DNA from: Lethocerus indicus
Lineage: Eukaryota; Arthropoda; Insecta; Hemiptera; Belostomatidae
NCBI GenBank assembly: GCA_019843655.1
Contig: JACDQD010000003.1
Location: 26,958,224 to 27,022,223, forward strand
Direction: 5' to 3'
DNA: 64,000 bases
The position numbers and the translations under genes were made by a program. Positions 24,671-36,741 of this stretch are shown piece by piece (position 1 is the stretch's first letter; every line of letters begins with the position of its first letter). Under the pieces are notes generated by a model. It did no database searches. It had not been told where the DNA came from and saw only the letters and a list, made by a program, of their open reading frames with translations.

Positions 24671-27600
24671 CTAGCCATCACACACAAGTATAGTTTTTAG
24701 TATTACAACATCCTAAGGCTAGAGTAGCCACCAGATTAGAAATACTTCATTTTTCTCTAATTACAGGAAACCCCCCGATTAGCGTGTTTATTCGATCCTT
24801 AAAATATACCACGTAACTCACAACCGCACTGATCACACCTAATAAGGGATGAAAATAATTATGATGAACCGGAAAAACCTTTAAAAAAAACTTTAAAAAA
24901 CTCGGGCATTCGGAATAAAAGGGGCGATTGAAACTTTATTTTTGGTAGAAAACTTTTCCGATTTCAATTGAGATCAGCAGAACTGTCAGAAGGCTTAAGG
25001 TTCTGTGTTGACTCTCCAATAATTACAAAGGTTTGCGCCGTTAAAATAAGGCGCACTGAGCAAAACTAATGCCGCGCGATATCGAACATTTGAGGCCCAT
25101 TAATTAGAATCGCATTTGACAAAACCGCACTAACAAGGATTTCCTATATGCACACAATATCTTGAGACATTTTTGAAGAAAAACGAATTATATTGGTACT
25201 GACTTTGAGAGGGAGACGCCCCCGGGCTTATTGATGTGGTCCTCGTGGTGGAGGACCGCGTCGTTCCAGGGTATCTCCAGGAACTCGAGTATCCTGGCCA
25301 GCCAAGTGGCAGGGTGCAGCACCAGCTGCTCGTAGTAGACGATCATGCACCTGGCGGACGATCGTTTATAATTTAACTTATTTACTCGTAAATGGCGCAG
25401 GTAAATACACGCAAAGAAACAACGTATCGAATGAAAAAATATGAGAGGACGGTTGAGAAGGACAGAGTACCTGGAGCGGCCGACCCCGACGCACTTGTCG
25501 TACATGACGGTGATGGCTTCGTTCCACTTGGTCATGCACTGCCGGTAGCTAGACAAGTCGAAACCCGTTATCGTAACCTGTACACACATAAAAAAGAGAC
25601 TCAGCTTATATTTTCAATGAGAAACCCGTATACTCGCACAACCTCGAAGAATTGAGCTATTTTCTACCATTAGTACCTTATAAAAGTTAATTTTTAAAAT
25701 TTCCCTCACTATTCTCCAACTCGTCGAATCCAATCAGTGCAGACAGGATATAGTTCCATCGTTTCCAGAGGATATCGTTTTAAACAAGCATTTGTTGGAG
25801 TAGTTGTTGTGGTCTGTTAATAAAAAAGTGTAGAGACGATGATGGGGCCTACCTTTCTTGATATGATGGAGTGTACAGTGGCTCTTCCGTCCCTGACCAT
25901 AAATATGAATTTCGAGTTTGGGAAGAGTGTAGAGAGGTAGTCAGCGCCCTTGAGGGTCAGCGGGTCCTTGTTGCAGAGCCGCTGGGCGGGCTCACCGTGC
26001 AGCGCTATCACCTCAAGGCAAAATGCCGCTATCGCTGCGTCTATCACCTGCAATCAATCATCATATATACATACTGTTTCTCATAGTGTTGCTTAAAAAC
26101 GCGCTACTAATACACTACAGGCTAGGCTAAGCACTTTATCGAACCGAGCGTGCTGCCTCGATCTAAACCCAGGCTATATCTATTTATTAACCTAAGAACC
26201 GAAGAATAGTTTATTTTAGAAGTTTTTCTGCTTACTACTATGGCGAGAAGCCGGAACTGGCCTAGTTCAGGACCAAATAGGCGAGTGCTGATTGAAAAAA
26301 GCAACGGTGATGACACTACATAAACGTCAAATATTACGTACTTACAGACTGCAAACTTGGAGAAGCATTATATTGGTCATAATCATACGGCTTACAAAAT
26401 ACAAAACCTGGTTTCAGACAACATTTACGAAATTATAAAACGAGCTTTGACGATATTTCACTTCCAAATAAATGACAGGAAACCTACCTAGTATTGTGTA
26501 TTTACGATCATACACGTTTTCCTGCCGATCCAAAATGTATTGAAAAAAGTTTCGTTTTTGGAATTTAGTTTATCGGTGCAAGTTCAGCTAATGAACATTA
26601 GTTAAGTACATTTCCGCACCACACTCAGGGGGCGCTAGTTTATCGGTGCAAGTGGACCCTACGAACTTTAGTTAAGTACATTTCCGTACCACACTCAGGG
26701 GGCGCTAGTGGACCCAACGAACTTTAGTTAAGTACATTTCCGCACCACACTCAGGGGGCGCTAGTTTATCGGTGCAAGTGGACCCAACGAACTTTAGTTA
26801 AGTACATTTCCGCACCACACTCAGGGGGCGCTAGTTTATCGGTGCAAGTGGACCCAACGAACTTTAGTTAAGTACATTTCCGTACCACACTCAGGGGGCG
26901 CTAGTGGACCCAACGAACTTTAGTTAAGTACATTTCCGCACCACTCTCAGGGGGCGCTAGTTTATCGGTGCAAGTGGACCCAACGAACTTTAGTTAAGTA
27001 CATTTCCGCACCACACTTAGGGGCGCTAGCGGAGCACTTTAGTTAAGTACATTTCCGCACACTCAGGGCCTAGTTATTACCGACCCAACGAACTTTAGTT
27101 AAGTACATTTCCGCACCACTCAGCAGCTAGGGGCGCTAGTTTATTGGTGCAAGTGGACCCAACGAACTTTAGTTAAGTACATTTCCGCACCACACTCAGG
27201 GGGCGCTAGTTTATCGGTGCAAGTGGACCCAACGAACTTTAGTTAAGTACATTTCCGCACCACACTCAGGGGCGCTAGTTTATCGGTGCAAGTGGACCCA
27301 ACGAACTTTAGTTAAGTACACTTCCGCAACACTCTCAGCTGGGCGCTAGTTTCACAAAAATCGTTCGTTTTTTTAGCGCCCCCCTAAGGGTGGTGCGGAA
27401 ATAATAAAGTTCGTTGGGTCCACTTGCACCGATTAACTTGATTACTGAAAATAAACTTTTCTCAATTAATTTTGGATCAACAGGAAAGCGTTTGTGTGAT
27501 TGTCAATACGCAATACCAGATAGGTTTCCTGTCATATATTTGGAAATCAGAACCTAATAGTTGTGACCAGTTGTGTGATCAAATATATATTTGACCGATA

Positions 27601-30165
27601 ATCCAACAAAGACGATAGGCCAATTAACAAAATCCTTCCCAACCCAAAGAAGGCAAACAACATCCCCCAAAGCACAATAACAAGACATATATACTGAAGA
27701 TGGCGAGCAGCCGAAACCGGTCTAACAAAAGACCAAACCAGCGAGAAGAGAGAGAAGAAACATATGAAATGTACGTGTTGGAATACACCCCACGCAAACC
27801 ACAAAAGAGATATTCTAAAAATAGAGACTTTAAAATAAATTGGGTATTAAACGATATCCTCTGATAGGGGTGTTCGAAAAACCAGTTGTTCGGCGACTCC
27901 GGAGAACACTGAAAGGTATTCCGGACGCTTAACTGGATTTCCGTGAATTTCCGAGATAGGGAAAACGAAGGTTCGGAAACACCGGGAGATGTACGGAGGC
28001 CGCTGTAAAGGAGGCCCGCTTTTACGCTGAAACTTTCCCCGTGTGCGGGGGTGGCAAAAAAAATATGGACGAAAGTTGTCGCTGACAAAATCAATAGGCC
28101 CCACTACATAACCGAACCATCTTCCGTTTAAAACTTGGCAGATTTTGCCCTGGAATTTAGCGTTATATCCGGCTCAAAGAAAAGCCACCGACGGGAAGGG
28201 AATGTATTGAAGGCGTTGGAATAGTTGGGCATTTGTTGATGCTCTTGTTGAGGGAAGAGAGGAGGAGAGAGAGATAAGGAGAGCTCGTTCGGTGCATAGG
28301 ACGTAGCTCCGTGTTCCCGTTAGGAAAACAGTAATTGAAATTATCTGGTGTAACGCCGATACCGGAGATAAATTTGTTCTAGGATACCTCGCTGTTCACT
28401 CCGGCTTCGTTTAGCCTCATACTTTCTTTTTTCGATTTCACCCAATGAGATCTCATCTGCAGTATCCGGGGTATCACTCTCGTTTCTTGGCCACACCTGT
28501 AACCGGCAAATGGACTAACTTAAGTAGCATGGAGTTACAAATAAGGCTCATAATAAACAATAACACAACATATATTTACATATATTTCTTGTTCAACTGT
28601 GATTTCTTCTAAAGCAATTATTGCATAGCATTTTTTCCCACAAGCGTGTGTTCAATACGATTTAAATAGTTCGAGCAAGAATTATATACTTGTATTTAAA
28701 GTATATAAGTGGTCAATACAAGAAAAGCTATAGTAATCGGAAAACTACCAGAATTGTGAATTGCGGGATGTAAGGGACTACGGCCAGTTTACTTAAAATT
28801 TCACAATAGTTTAATTATTGGAACTATCAAATATTTTTTGACGCTATAGAATGGCCTAAACCAGTAGGTTGGGTGTGCATCTTCCCGGACTAGGCATACG
28901 AACAGACATACTAATTAGTTACGCAAAATACGAATTTTGTTTTACAGCGACAAAGATACATACGTCATTGTTTCCTCCCTTTGTTTCTAGTTCAATAAAG
29001 TACGATATAAATAAATTTAATCCGTCTGAAACTAGACTAAATGTCGATTACCTGACGTCCGGATGGGCGTCGAGCATGGCCCGCATCAGGGTCGTACCCG
29101 ACCGGGGGACGCCCCCGATGAAGATCAACGGCATCATCCTGTCATAGTGGTACACTTTGTTATCCTTTCCGACTACATATTTCTGAAAAACAGAATAACA
29201 ACGCTCAACATTAAGCGTACACATAAAAAAATATACAATTTGATGAAATGGAGAAAGTAGGGTTATTCTTTTCAATGGGTTAAATACTTTCATATTTTGT
29301 TATCAAATACGTTTACCATTGGGCGGGTTAATAATAACACAATCGCTTCATATACAAAAGCATTCATGAGAAAAGTATTTTGTAATCAATGGGACAACGA
29401 AGTATCGAAATTATGCTATTATCGAGCGTCTATTCAAAAATCCAATTAAAACTTTTCAGGTAAACTAATAATGCTGTGATTTGATCACGCCGCGATTGTT
29501 GTTTAGCGCGAGTTGCAGGAGCTCGTTTGCTTCAAATTATCGTTCGCTTGTTTAATATAACAAATATTAATTTTCAATTTTTCATTAATAAAATTAATAA
29601 TAGTACAAGGTCGAGGAAAGTTTTGATTGAATGTGTTCAATAAATGATTATCGGGGGGTGGAGTTTGGAGTTTGTAGTAGCCAACTCTTTGATATTTGAT
29701 ATGTCTATGTTAATGGTGCTTTATATTGCAAGGGGAATAGAATTATTATATTATAGAATAGAATTCTGTAGAAAAAAAATTGTTTTACAGACGGCCAACA
29801 AACATTTACACTGCATACAACCAAACGGCACATTGATGACAGTGAAATTTGAATGAGAAGGTTTGAGGTATAACTTCAAATTAGACTTATCAATTTTGAT
29901 ATATTTATTATCTCATAATAGAGTTGTATCTAAAAAGGAAACTGTGCTGTGAGAAAATACACTGGTGAGATTGTTGGGCATGTTGGCCAGACAATAGTTC
30001 TCAGTTTATACTGGCTAGACACTTTCATAGTTGATGACTTACCTCTTTGGGTAGCATGAGAGGTCCGTTGTTGTAAACGCCGCAGATCTGTATCTTGTAG
30101 GTGACTAACAGGAAGACTGATAAAGCGGCCACGACCACTAACCACCTCCGCCCACCTCTGCTCAT
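24361..30165 (-). CDS. Tyrosylprotein sulfotransferase (whole gene, 7 coding exons)
   Basis: Type II Golgi enzyme that moves sulfate from PAPS to tyrosines of secreted and membrane proteins. Exons (minus): 30165-30043, 29182-29052, 28496-28388, 26047-25853, 25577-25471, 25350-25204, 24670-24361; the sum is 1122 nt, 373 aa (human TPST1 370, TPST2 377). All joins keep phase. Order: a short cytosolic tail MSRGGRR, a membrane anchor about 8-23, stem, 5'-phosphosulfate loop GGVPRSGTT (64-72), catalytic Glu in CGQETR (E89), CNKDP (146-150), 3'-phosphate motif [11 protein letters not shown] (171-181), [10 protein letters not shown] (226-235), and the conserved [10 protein letters not shown] (275-284). 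The Cys of CGQET and of LCNKDP can form the family disulfide. The C-terminal tail is Pro/Gln/Asp-rich. Foldback copy 3 lies in the 28387-26048 intron. Likely the Drosophila Tango13 orthologue. Confidence 0.97.
24671..25203 (-). other. Tpst intron 6
   Basis: 533 bp. Donor AA|GTCAGT, acceptor CTAG. No other feature seen. Confidence 0.8.
25204..25350 (-). CDS. Tpst exon 6
   Basis: Acceptor CGTCCGCCAG (minus) ends at 25351; AG+G makes Arg, then [37 protein letters not shown] and KPGGVSLS. 147 nt, phase 2 in and phase 2 out. YEQLVLHP and VLHHED are invariant blocks of the family. Confidence 0.96.
25471..25577 (-). CDS. Tpst exon 5
   Basis: Acceptor TGTGTACAG; encodes [35 protein letters not shown]. 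Donor CCAG|GTACTC, phase 2 out. The Cys pair flanking VGVGRSR (C215 and C223) corresponds to the second disulfide of human TPST2. Confidence 0.96.
25853..26047 (-). CDS. Tpst exon 4
   Basis: 195 nt, phase 0 both ends. Encodes [40 protein letters not shown] and [17 protein letters not shown]. It carries the 3'-phosphate-binding Arg and Ser of the PAPS site and the Lys of CNKDP. Acceptor ATTGCAG, donor AAG|GTAGGC. Confidence 0.97.
26225..26290 (-). repeat. Decayed foldback outer arm
   Basis: CTATGGCGAGAAGCCGGAAC and AGGACCAAATAGGCGAG follow the order of the copy 3 outer arm (GATGGCGAGCAGCCGAAACC, AGACCAAACCAGCGAG). Heavily diverged, so older than copies 2 and 3. Confidence 0.5.
26590..27345 (+). 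repeat. Tandem array of copy 3, about 12 units
   Basis: Units of about 70 bp: GGTGCAAGTGGACCCAACGA, ACTTTAGTTAAGTACATTTC, CGCACCACACTCAGGGGGCG and CTAGTTTATC. Two units lack the TTTATCGGTGCAA part, and two near 27030-27130 are scrambled. Units here are more alike than in copy 1. Confidence 0.88.
27340..27385. repeat. Palindrome switch point of foldback copy 3
   Basis: GCGCTAGTTTCACAAAAATC then GTTCGTTTTTTTAGCGCCCC: the complement of the copy 2 switch segment. Units to the right face the opposite way. Confidence 0.8.
28388..28496 (-). CDS. Tpst exon 3 (short, 109 nt)
   Basis: Found by looking for the missing catalytic segment. Acceptor ACAG (minus) ends at 28497; AG+G makes Arg, then [36 protein letters not shown], then donor GAG|GTATCC. 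It supplies the catalytic Glu (E89) and the Arg residues of TRVIPR. Vertebrate enzymes have CGEETR; here the first Glu is Gln, as I recall from other insects, while the catalytic second Glu is kept. Confidence 0.95.
28497..29051 (-). other. Tpst intron 2
   Basis: 555 bp, donor CAG|GTAATC. Nothing else recognised. Confidence 0.8.
29052..29182 (-). CDS. Tpst exon 2
   Basis: Acceptor CTGTTTTTCAG ends at 29183. Encodes [37 protein letters not shown] and [16 protein letters not shown] is the PAPS 5'-phosphosulfate-binding loop. Phase 0 in, phase 2 out. The ORF extends upstream of the acceptor, but that part is intron. Confidence 0.97.
29183..30042 (-). other. Tpst intron 1
   Basis: 860 bp, AT-rich; donor GAG|GTAAGT. 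Small ORFs on both strands are chance. Confidence 0.8.
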
Positions 30166-30186
30166 CCTGCTTGCTTCATGCTTCAC
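30043..30186 (-). CDS. Tpst exon 1 coding part with 5' leader
   Basis: Acceptor TTGCAG (minus) ends at 30187, so an untranslated exon lies further upstream. Start ATG at 30165-30163 gives [20 protein letters not shown] then VTYKIQICG, a type II signal anchor, ending LPKE at 30043, phase 0. A five-codon upstream ORF (ATG 30179-30177, MKQAG, stop 30164-30162) overlaps the main start as ATGA. Confidence 0.93.
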
Positions 30187-33100
30187 CTGCAACATCAAAA
30201 CCTCTATTAATTAATGTTTGTCTCTTTGTTGTACCTTTTTCGAAGAATAGCCGTTGAAAATAATTGCGGAATTTGTAGTTTTTATTTAACGACGGTCAAT
30301 CGGATTTTTGAAATTTCAACAGTAGAGAATACATATATTTAAATGTTAAATCGTACGTAATACCCGCTGACTGTATTTCAAACACTATTAATCAAACTAC
30401 TATCCCCGGTACTAAGTCCAAAATAAACCGACAGGTACGGAAAATTAAAAAAAACAACACAATAATAGCAACTGATAATAGACGAGGCGGAAACTGCGGC
30501 CGCCATTTATCAAACGAGCGTTGGCTAAATCCGCAGGGCAGGTACACAATGGCGGACGAGAGCGGACAAAAAGAAACCGTCAAATTTTCACAAAATGAAA
30601 ACCGAAATTTACGACCCCGTGTTTACGCCACCGTATACGTCGGACAGCCGCGACGCTATTAAATAATGTGGCCGCTCGTCGAGTCGGTCACGCCGTCCGG
30701 CATCGAGAAAAATCGGTCGGTCCCACCGGACTATAGTTCGGAGTCGAATAAACGAGCGGGGAGAAAAGCGTAGTTCAGTTTTGAGGTGGCCAAATTAAAA
30801 AAATGGGCCCGGATACGTGCCGGGGAGGCATCAAAATTTCACAATAAAAGGGCCACAGTACAGGGCGGCAGAAACGGAGAACATTATAATTTAAAGAAAA
30901 CGCGACTCGACAATACTCGAGGCTTTACCGGAGGGAGCGCAGACAACGGACCGCACCTCGGGCCCCGCTATTTTCCCCTTTCCGCGTCTTAACAATTTAT
31001 TCATTTCAAACGTTGCTTTGTCACTGACCGGTGCGCGATAAATAAATAAAGTTGAAGCATCTCGAGCAGAAAAACATTTGTACCTCGCAACAATACACGA
31101 TCAGCCGTCTCTCGTTAACGATGTTCGATTCGAATGCCCCGACTCGATATACGAAAAAAGTATCCAACGAGGGATTAAATGAAACGCGCATTTGAAAAGC
31201 CGTTTCATTCGTATTTAATTATAGATATGAACGGGCGGTTCTTTATATTGAAAATTTAATCTCCGAAACTGTAAGGGTCTACATCGGGATGTAATCAGGT
31301 GTGAGGTTAAGTTGGCGGGGGCCGGGAAAACGTTTCGCGTGGACCGGCGGTTAATTTGCATTCATAATGGGCTAAATGTGTGTAGGCGGGGGTAAATGGG
31401 CGGGAGTGACAGCTCCAGGTACAAGGAAATGCACTGAGGCCGTTAATGCAACTGCCTGCAATTGAGAGCCCAGTTAGGACAAAGCCACACAGAGACTGGA
31501 TCAACTGGTTATTAGTATTTGGTATGTGCCAGTGGTAGATTCTGCCGGCTGCAGGACCCCCCCCCCTGATCCCTATATAACTGAAGGCTAATTGCCACGC
31601 ACGCCGATTGTAACTGTAACTGCTGTAAGACACACACGTGTAATAGTGCACCACTTGAGGTAAACTACTTTAAAGTGGATTGGTAGCTCGCTTCGGAATT
31701 AACTCTTCTAATAGCTTATGCGGTCTGAAAATGTGGGTCGTATTTTTGTTAAATACATATTTAATATTCCAACGTATTTTTTTCAAATTTCCTCAATATT
31801 TCGTCAATAGGAAATCTGTTGAATTTTATAAGAATTCATAAAGATGATTCGTTTCATATAGACTAATAGCTCCAATAGTCCGTAAGTATAATTTATTTGT
31901 TCTCTAAGTACTGACGCGATAAGCATGCTGTGTACATTAAGCTCGATACAAACTGCCATAACAAACTTATCACTTAACCTAACTTAGCATAGACACACAA
32001 CTCAATAGTTCAAAACCTACGGCTCTAGCCACTGAGCAGTCCGACCCCCAATATATAACTCTATATGGAAAATAACATAGTTTTATGATCCCATATTCGG
32101 GTATATTGAGATTTAAGAAGTGTGGAGGGATAAGAGGGAGAGAACACAATGTCGAGGAAAGGGAAGTAACCGGCGCATTTTAAGTTACCGTCCAGGTAGA
32201 TACGAATGTTCGCCTGCCGCGTTTATATTTTCTCGTTTTCGAAAAAAACGTTCCGGCGATATTAAGCTCACATAATACATAATGTATTATACATTACTCG
32301 GGCTTCTAGCGATAATACAGCGGGTACCTCCCCGGCGGGGACATTCGCAAATAGCCCGCCCGCCTAATGCGCCCTCCCTCCCTCCACCACCCCTCGGCCG
32401 ACAAAACTTCTCAGAAAAAAAACCTTCTACGATAAGTCGGATAAGCACAGTTGCAAAGTGCTCAGCGACCCCTGGCTCACAATCCACGAAACCGCCAGTT
32501 TCAATTTTCAGACAGGAAAAGTTTGCAGCCGTTACCAGTATAGTAAAAAGTTTATAGGCAATGTTATTCAATTTTACTTTTTTCAGTTTCCTATTATAAT
32601 GTATAAGGAATGTGTAGTTTAAAAATTCCGGACCAGTCGAATATATATTTTTTTACAATCAAGAACCAGACATTTGTACCGGGAGAAGGAGACGCTAACT
32701 GAATTATGCGGAGGTCCCAAAGTGCCGCCATTAGGCAGTTTCCGAGTTACAAATTCAGCACAAACAGGCACGCACTCGCTCACCAAAAGCGCGCAATGTT
32801 TGTCCCATTGCATAAACATTTTAATAGGTCCCCGGGAAGGGACACATAACATTTTATGGCCAGGAGGCGGCCCACACATACGGCGCGCCTTCCATTTTTG
32901 AACGGCCTCAACTTTGCTAAATTTCAACAGAACCATTACTAACGAACATGCCCTCGGTAATTAGACACGCATATATACAGAGTGCGACCGAAGATCGTGA
33001 GAAGTCGAAACCAATGTTGCGTAAAACAAAACCAGCGATCTTGATAATAATGATCTTCCAAACCCTCGTGGGCCACCTGACGAGTGCTTCAAATTATGTC

Positions 33101-35199
33101 AAAACGTTCAACAAGAATTTCAAATAGTCATTGAGTGATGATTCTAATGTTTTATCTGACCAATATGCATACTGTACATATTCGGAGTCCCTAATAATTA
33201 AGTAAATATGAAACATACGTTTTGCCGTCTAATCATGTATTCATACCGTAATAAATGCGGCCCAATTACAGTGATTGTAAAAAACAATTAACAGTCGAAT
33301 GGACACATAATAAATGTTGATATTAAAAAGTAATAAACCATTAAACGGACTAAAACCCTAGCTAGTCGGGAATTGGAGCATATCTTTGCAAGGCAATGAC
33401 AATTTATGGCAGCATTAGTGCATTCAGCGCATTTTCAACTCGATTAATTTTCAAATGGAACTTTTATTTACCGCCGTTTACCGAATTTAAATGAACCACA
33501 GCATTATTTCCCTCTGCCGCTGCAATAATCATTATGGCATTACTAGAAATAATTAATTACATAACGTTAACGGTATATGAAGACCTGAGATATATACAGC
33601 CGAATAACAAACTATTCTATGAATTTAGAACAAGTTGTTCATTTAATATTTGTCATAAGAAATTGCTACTGTATTATTTGTACAACTAAAGTAACAGGGA
33701 AACTTCAACTTCATAACGATAAGAGGCTTCACTTTCAATGTTTGCAGGCCTATCTCTGTATTCCATACATAATCCGACGAAACAATCCCTTTTACAAAAA
33801 CGATAGCCAGATCAATACGGTATATTTCACATTGTTTTCATAGAGGTCCGTAAGCCGACTCATAAAAGATTCAACAGCCGATCCTGGGGGCTTATCGGCT
33901 ATAAATAATTCATAAATATATCCATACATACGCTATAAGACCAAAGAGTAGTGATTACGAGCTGCTCAAAACTCCCAAACTCAAATTACATTATATTTAG
34001 GTCTTTTAGCCCACAGTTCAACTTTTCAACATATTCCTTACGAAGTGGAACTAGTTCCTTCAAAAGTTTAGATTCCAATTTTACAGTTTGAATTTCGTCG
34101 GATTTACATGCTTTAAAAGTTTGGCAGAAGTCCCCACTGAACATTACTCCCTTTCAGGAACACTTGTCTCATAAGTGCATTATTACATTTGCATACGCAC
34201 GCTAATATAATAAATCTATAATATATGAAAGCTACAAAAATATCACTGCTATTCGGAATTAATTCCCAAATGTACAATTATCCGGGAATAATATACACAC
34301 GAACTAATGTTAATGAAAAAATCATTTCTTAAATAACCAGCAGTCTTATAATATTCAACATAACAGAATAGGGGCCATGTGGGCAGTACTCACGTGGCAG
34401 CTAGAAAAAAAAGCTCGGCTATATCGAGGCTTCGGTTCTTTATGTAAACAAAGTTTAATAATATTTTAAAAGCGGACAGCGGGGATACAACTGCTTCCCG
34501 CATCTCAACGCACTAGTAAATTTATAAATGAAAAACCGCCTTCCGTTCCTGTCCAGAAAAGAATAAGAAACGCCCGTTTAGGTAAAGCTGAGCAGAAGGA
34601 GCAGAGGAAAACACGCGAGAGCAGCCCATTAACGCCGGGATCCGGTTTTCCCTGCCGGGCGGAAATTCGTCCTCCACCACCTCCTTCTTCTCCTCCTCCT
34701 CTTGCTCTTCTTCTGCCCACCACACTCTGTATAGTAGTATACATCAAGGCGAGCGCATTTTCAGAACGCTGCATACCACGGCCGGCTCACTAATTGAACG
34801 AGGTAGCAATTCGTTAAGAGGAGAGACAATCGCCCAATAATTTTAACGGCCCGTCTAATTTATTCCAAGCTAATGAATGAGACCCCCTTCCTTCCCAGCA
34901 CGCTTTTTCACAACTGCTGCACCACGATTTCAATTGCACTCATATTCCTTCCGTATCCTAACGAAACGAATCGGGCATATGCATATGCGATACGCTTTAT
35001 TTAGTTCAATTCTGAATCCATTTTTCAAGACGAGATTCAATACTATATGTGACGCCTACACAAATTGCTTCCTTCTTTTTGCTTTTACAAGATGAATTAA
35101 TTTGCTGTTCATCATTAGTCTCGAATTATAAATAATTCTTCCATATATACCTTAAAAAATCTAATACATAATGTCCTTTGAATATTTTCTGAACTTTGT
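30187..35199. other. Tpst upstream DNA, no gene supported
   Basis: The region 30470-30970 is relatively GC-rich, with GCCGCCAT and its complement ATGGCGG (YY1-like elements common near starts), and may contain the Tpst promoter and untranslated first exon; the splice donor was not pinned down. A C-run of 13 sits near 31555-31567. ORFs at 31307, 32287, 32619 and 34505 have no family features. Confidence 0.4.
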
Positions 35200-35589
35200 T
35201 TCGTTTTGGAGAACATCGAAAAAAAAAACAGACCAATAAGGGTTACTAATAACAAGTTATGTTATTGCGGCAAATCCAGTTGAAAGTTTCTGATACACAA
35301 CTGACAAAACCATAGGACTGGAATGTAAACATAACAGTCTTACACGAAAACAGGTAAGCTTATGCAACAATGGGAGCTTATTCAAATTCAATCGAAGGCT
35401 TCCGATGACCAAGAGACGAATTCATAGGAGAAGGCAGTTTGTTTATGTTTAGATTCCAGTCCAATGGTTTGGTCAGTTAATTATCAGAAGCTTTCAACTG
35501 GATTCGTCCAAATAACATGCCGTGTATTGGATTACACTCATTTACCCTTATTGGTCTGTTTTTTCTTTTTCGATGTTCTCCAAAACGAA
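35200..35589. mobile_element. 390-bp inverted-repeat (MITE-like) element
   Basis: Ends TTCGTTTTGGAGAACATCG and its exact complement. Arms of about 140 bp share ACAGACCAATAAGGGT, AATCCAGTTGAAAG and GGACTGGAATSTAAACATAA in inverted order, with an unmatched centre of about 100 bp. No coding capacity and no clear target duplication. Unrelated to the foldback family above. Confidence 0.8.
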
Positions 35590-36710
35590 GAATATCTGCA
35601 AGATCTCCAATGTTAGTATTATGACCGAATTTTTTCTATTCTACTGTGATAATGCGTACAATTCATGAAAACGATTCGGGAAATTACTTTTTCCCCAATC
35701 GGGTCAATGTTGAATTCCCCGATCGAGTACCTCTGGTCTGCTCTAAGGTATAATTTAGCCCGAGGGTCGGTACTGCTAAGTACCGATAATTTATCGTTGG
35801 TATTGTCTAAAGGTTGGCTCTCCATCATAATTGATTGGGATCTATGCCCATTGCCGGAGTTGCTTGTGCGGTGCCCCTCTCTGGTTTTTATCTCTCTTTC
35901 TGACCCTGGAAGACTCATTATGCCCGATTGCCTCCGCCTACACCCAGGGGAAATACCTGGCCGGGATTTATTCATAGCTCGTCATATTCACCTTCGACCG
36001 TTATTATTACCTTATCTCTCGATTCTGTAGCCACTCTATCCCATTCCTCGGAGCTGGTATAAAACTTAGCACAGCAGAAAACCTACGCACAACAAGTCTA
36101 ACAAGTCATAGCACGAATAATTTAATTAAAACAAGCTCATACGGCCACCAAATACCGACTGGACACAATATCGTGCCACCCTTAGCTTCTTTTCATATGC
36201 TTCACATGCTATATATATGAAGAAATAAAGAAATTCAAAAAACAAATTACCAGGTTTTATCCAATGATATTAGACATATAAATCCCATTGTAATTCCAGC
36301 ATTTTACAACATTCAGTGCTATAATATGAACAAAAGAACTATAATTACTTTATGAAATATAAATATATACCGTAATGAAAACAAATCTAAAATACTATAT
36401 TGGGAATATGCAATTATGAAATATGAACTTGTTTATAGGTCAGGCTCTCGCAGTTACTCGATCGTCCGACGCTGCAATTACTGTCAGATGTGTAATTTGC
36501 CGCTATCAAAATCGTTCAATTTACCGGCCTTAGTGTAGAGAATTACGAACGGGACACTGTATTATTTGTACAAAAAATTAATGGAAAACGAGTCTTTCAT
36601 TAAACAGCAATAATTGGGAGGCTAGGTTTATTAAGGAGAATCTGGTCAACGGCCAAGTTTCGAAAATGAAGTCACTATGAAGCTCGGTTGGGGGGAAGTG
36701 ACTCCCTGAG

Positions 36711-36741
36711 AAGAAGAAGAAGAAGAAGAAGAAGAAGAAGA
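36711..36741. repeat. (GAA)n microsatellite
   Basis: About ten GAA/AAG triplets; the phenylalanine run in the overlapping minus ORF is a repeat translation. Confidence 0.95.

Larger units (their letters stand above)
26455..27800. mobile_element. Foldback-type element, copy 3, in a Tpst intron
   Basis: The left inner arm begins at CTTCCAAATAAATGACAGG (26460) without the outer arm, so the left end is truncated. The array of about 12 units runs 26590-27350, then the switch segment, one inverted unit, and a full right arm (27400-27800) with GATCAAATATATATTTGACC and GATGGCGAGCAGCCGAAACC. Architecture is the mirror image of copy 2: long array first, single unit last. Confidence 0.85.
26048..28387 (-). 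other. Tpst intron 3
   Basis: 2.3-kb intron, largest of the gene. It contains a solo decayed arm at about 26225-26290 and foldback copy 3 (26455-27800). The rest (26050-26220, 27800-28387) has no recognised feature. Confidence 0.75.

Noticed and set aside
31980..32060. tRNA-like A-box on the minus strand (GCTCAGTGGCTAGAGC)
   Set aside because: No B-box of the GGTTCRANNCC type at the right distance and no acceptor stem pairing; at most a decayed tRNA-derived SINE.
34380..34395. GTGAGT donor on the minus strand as the Tpst untranslated first exon
   Set aside because: A strong hexamer alone is common by chance; no promoter or exon body could be tied to it.
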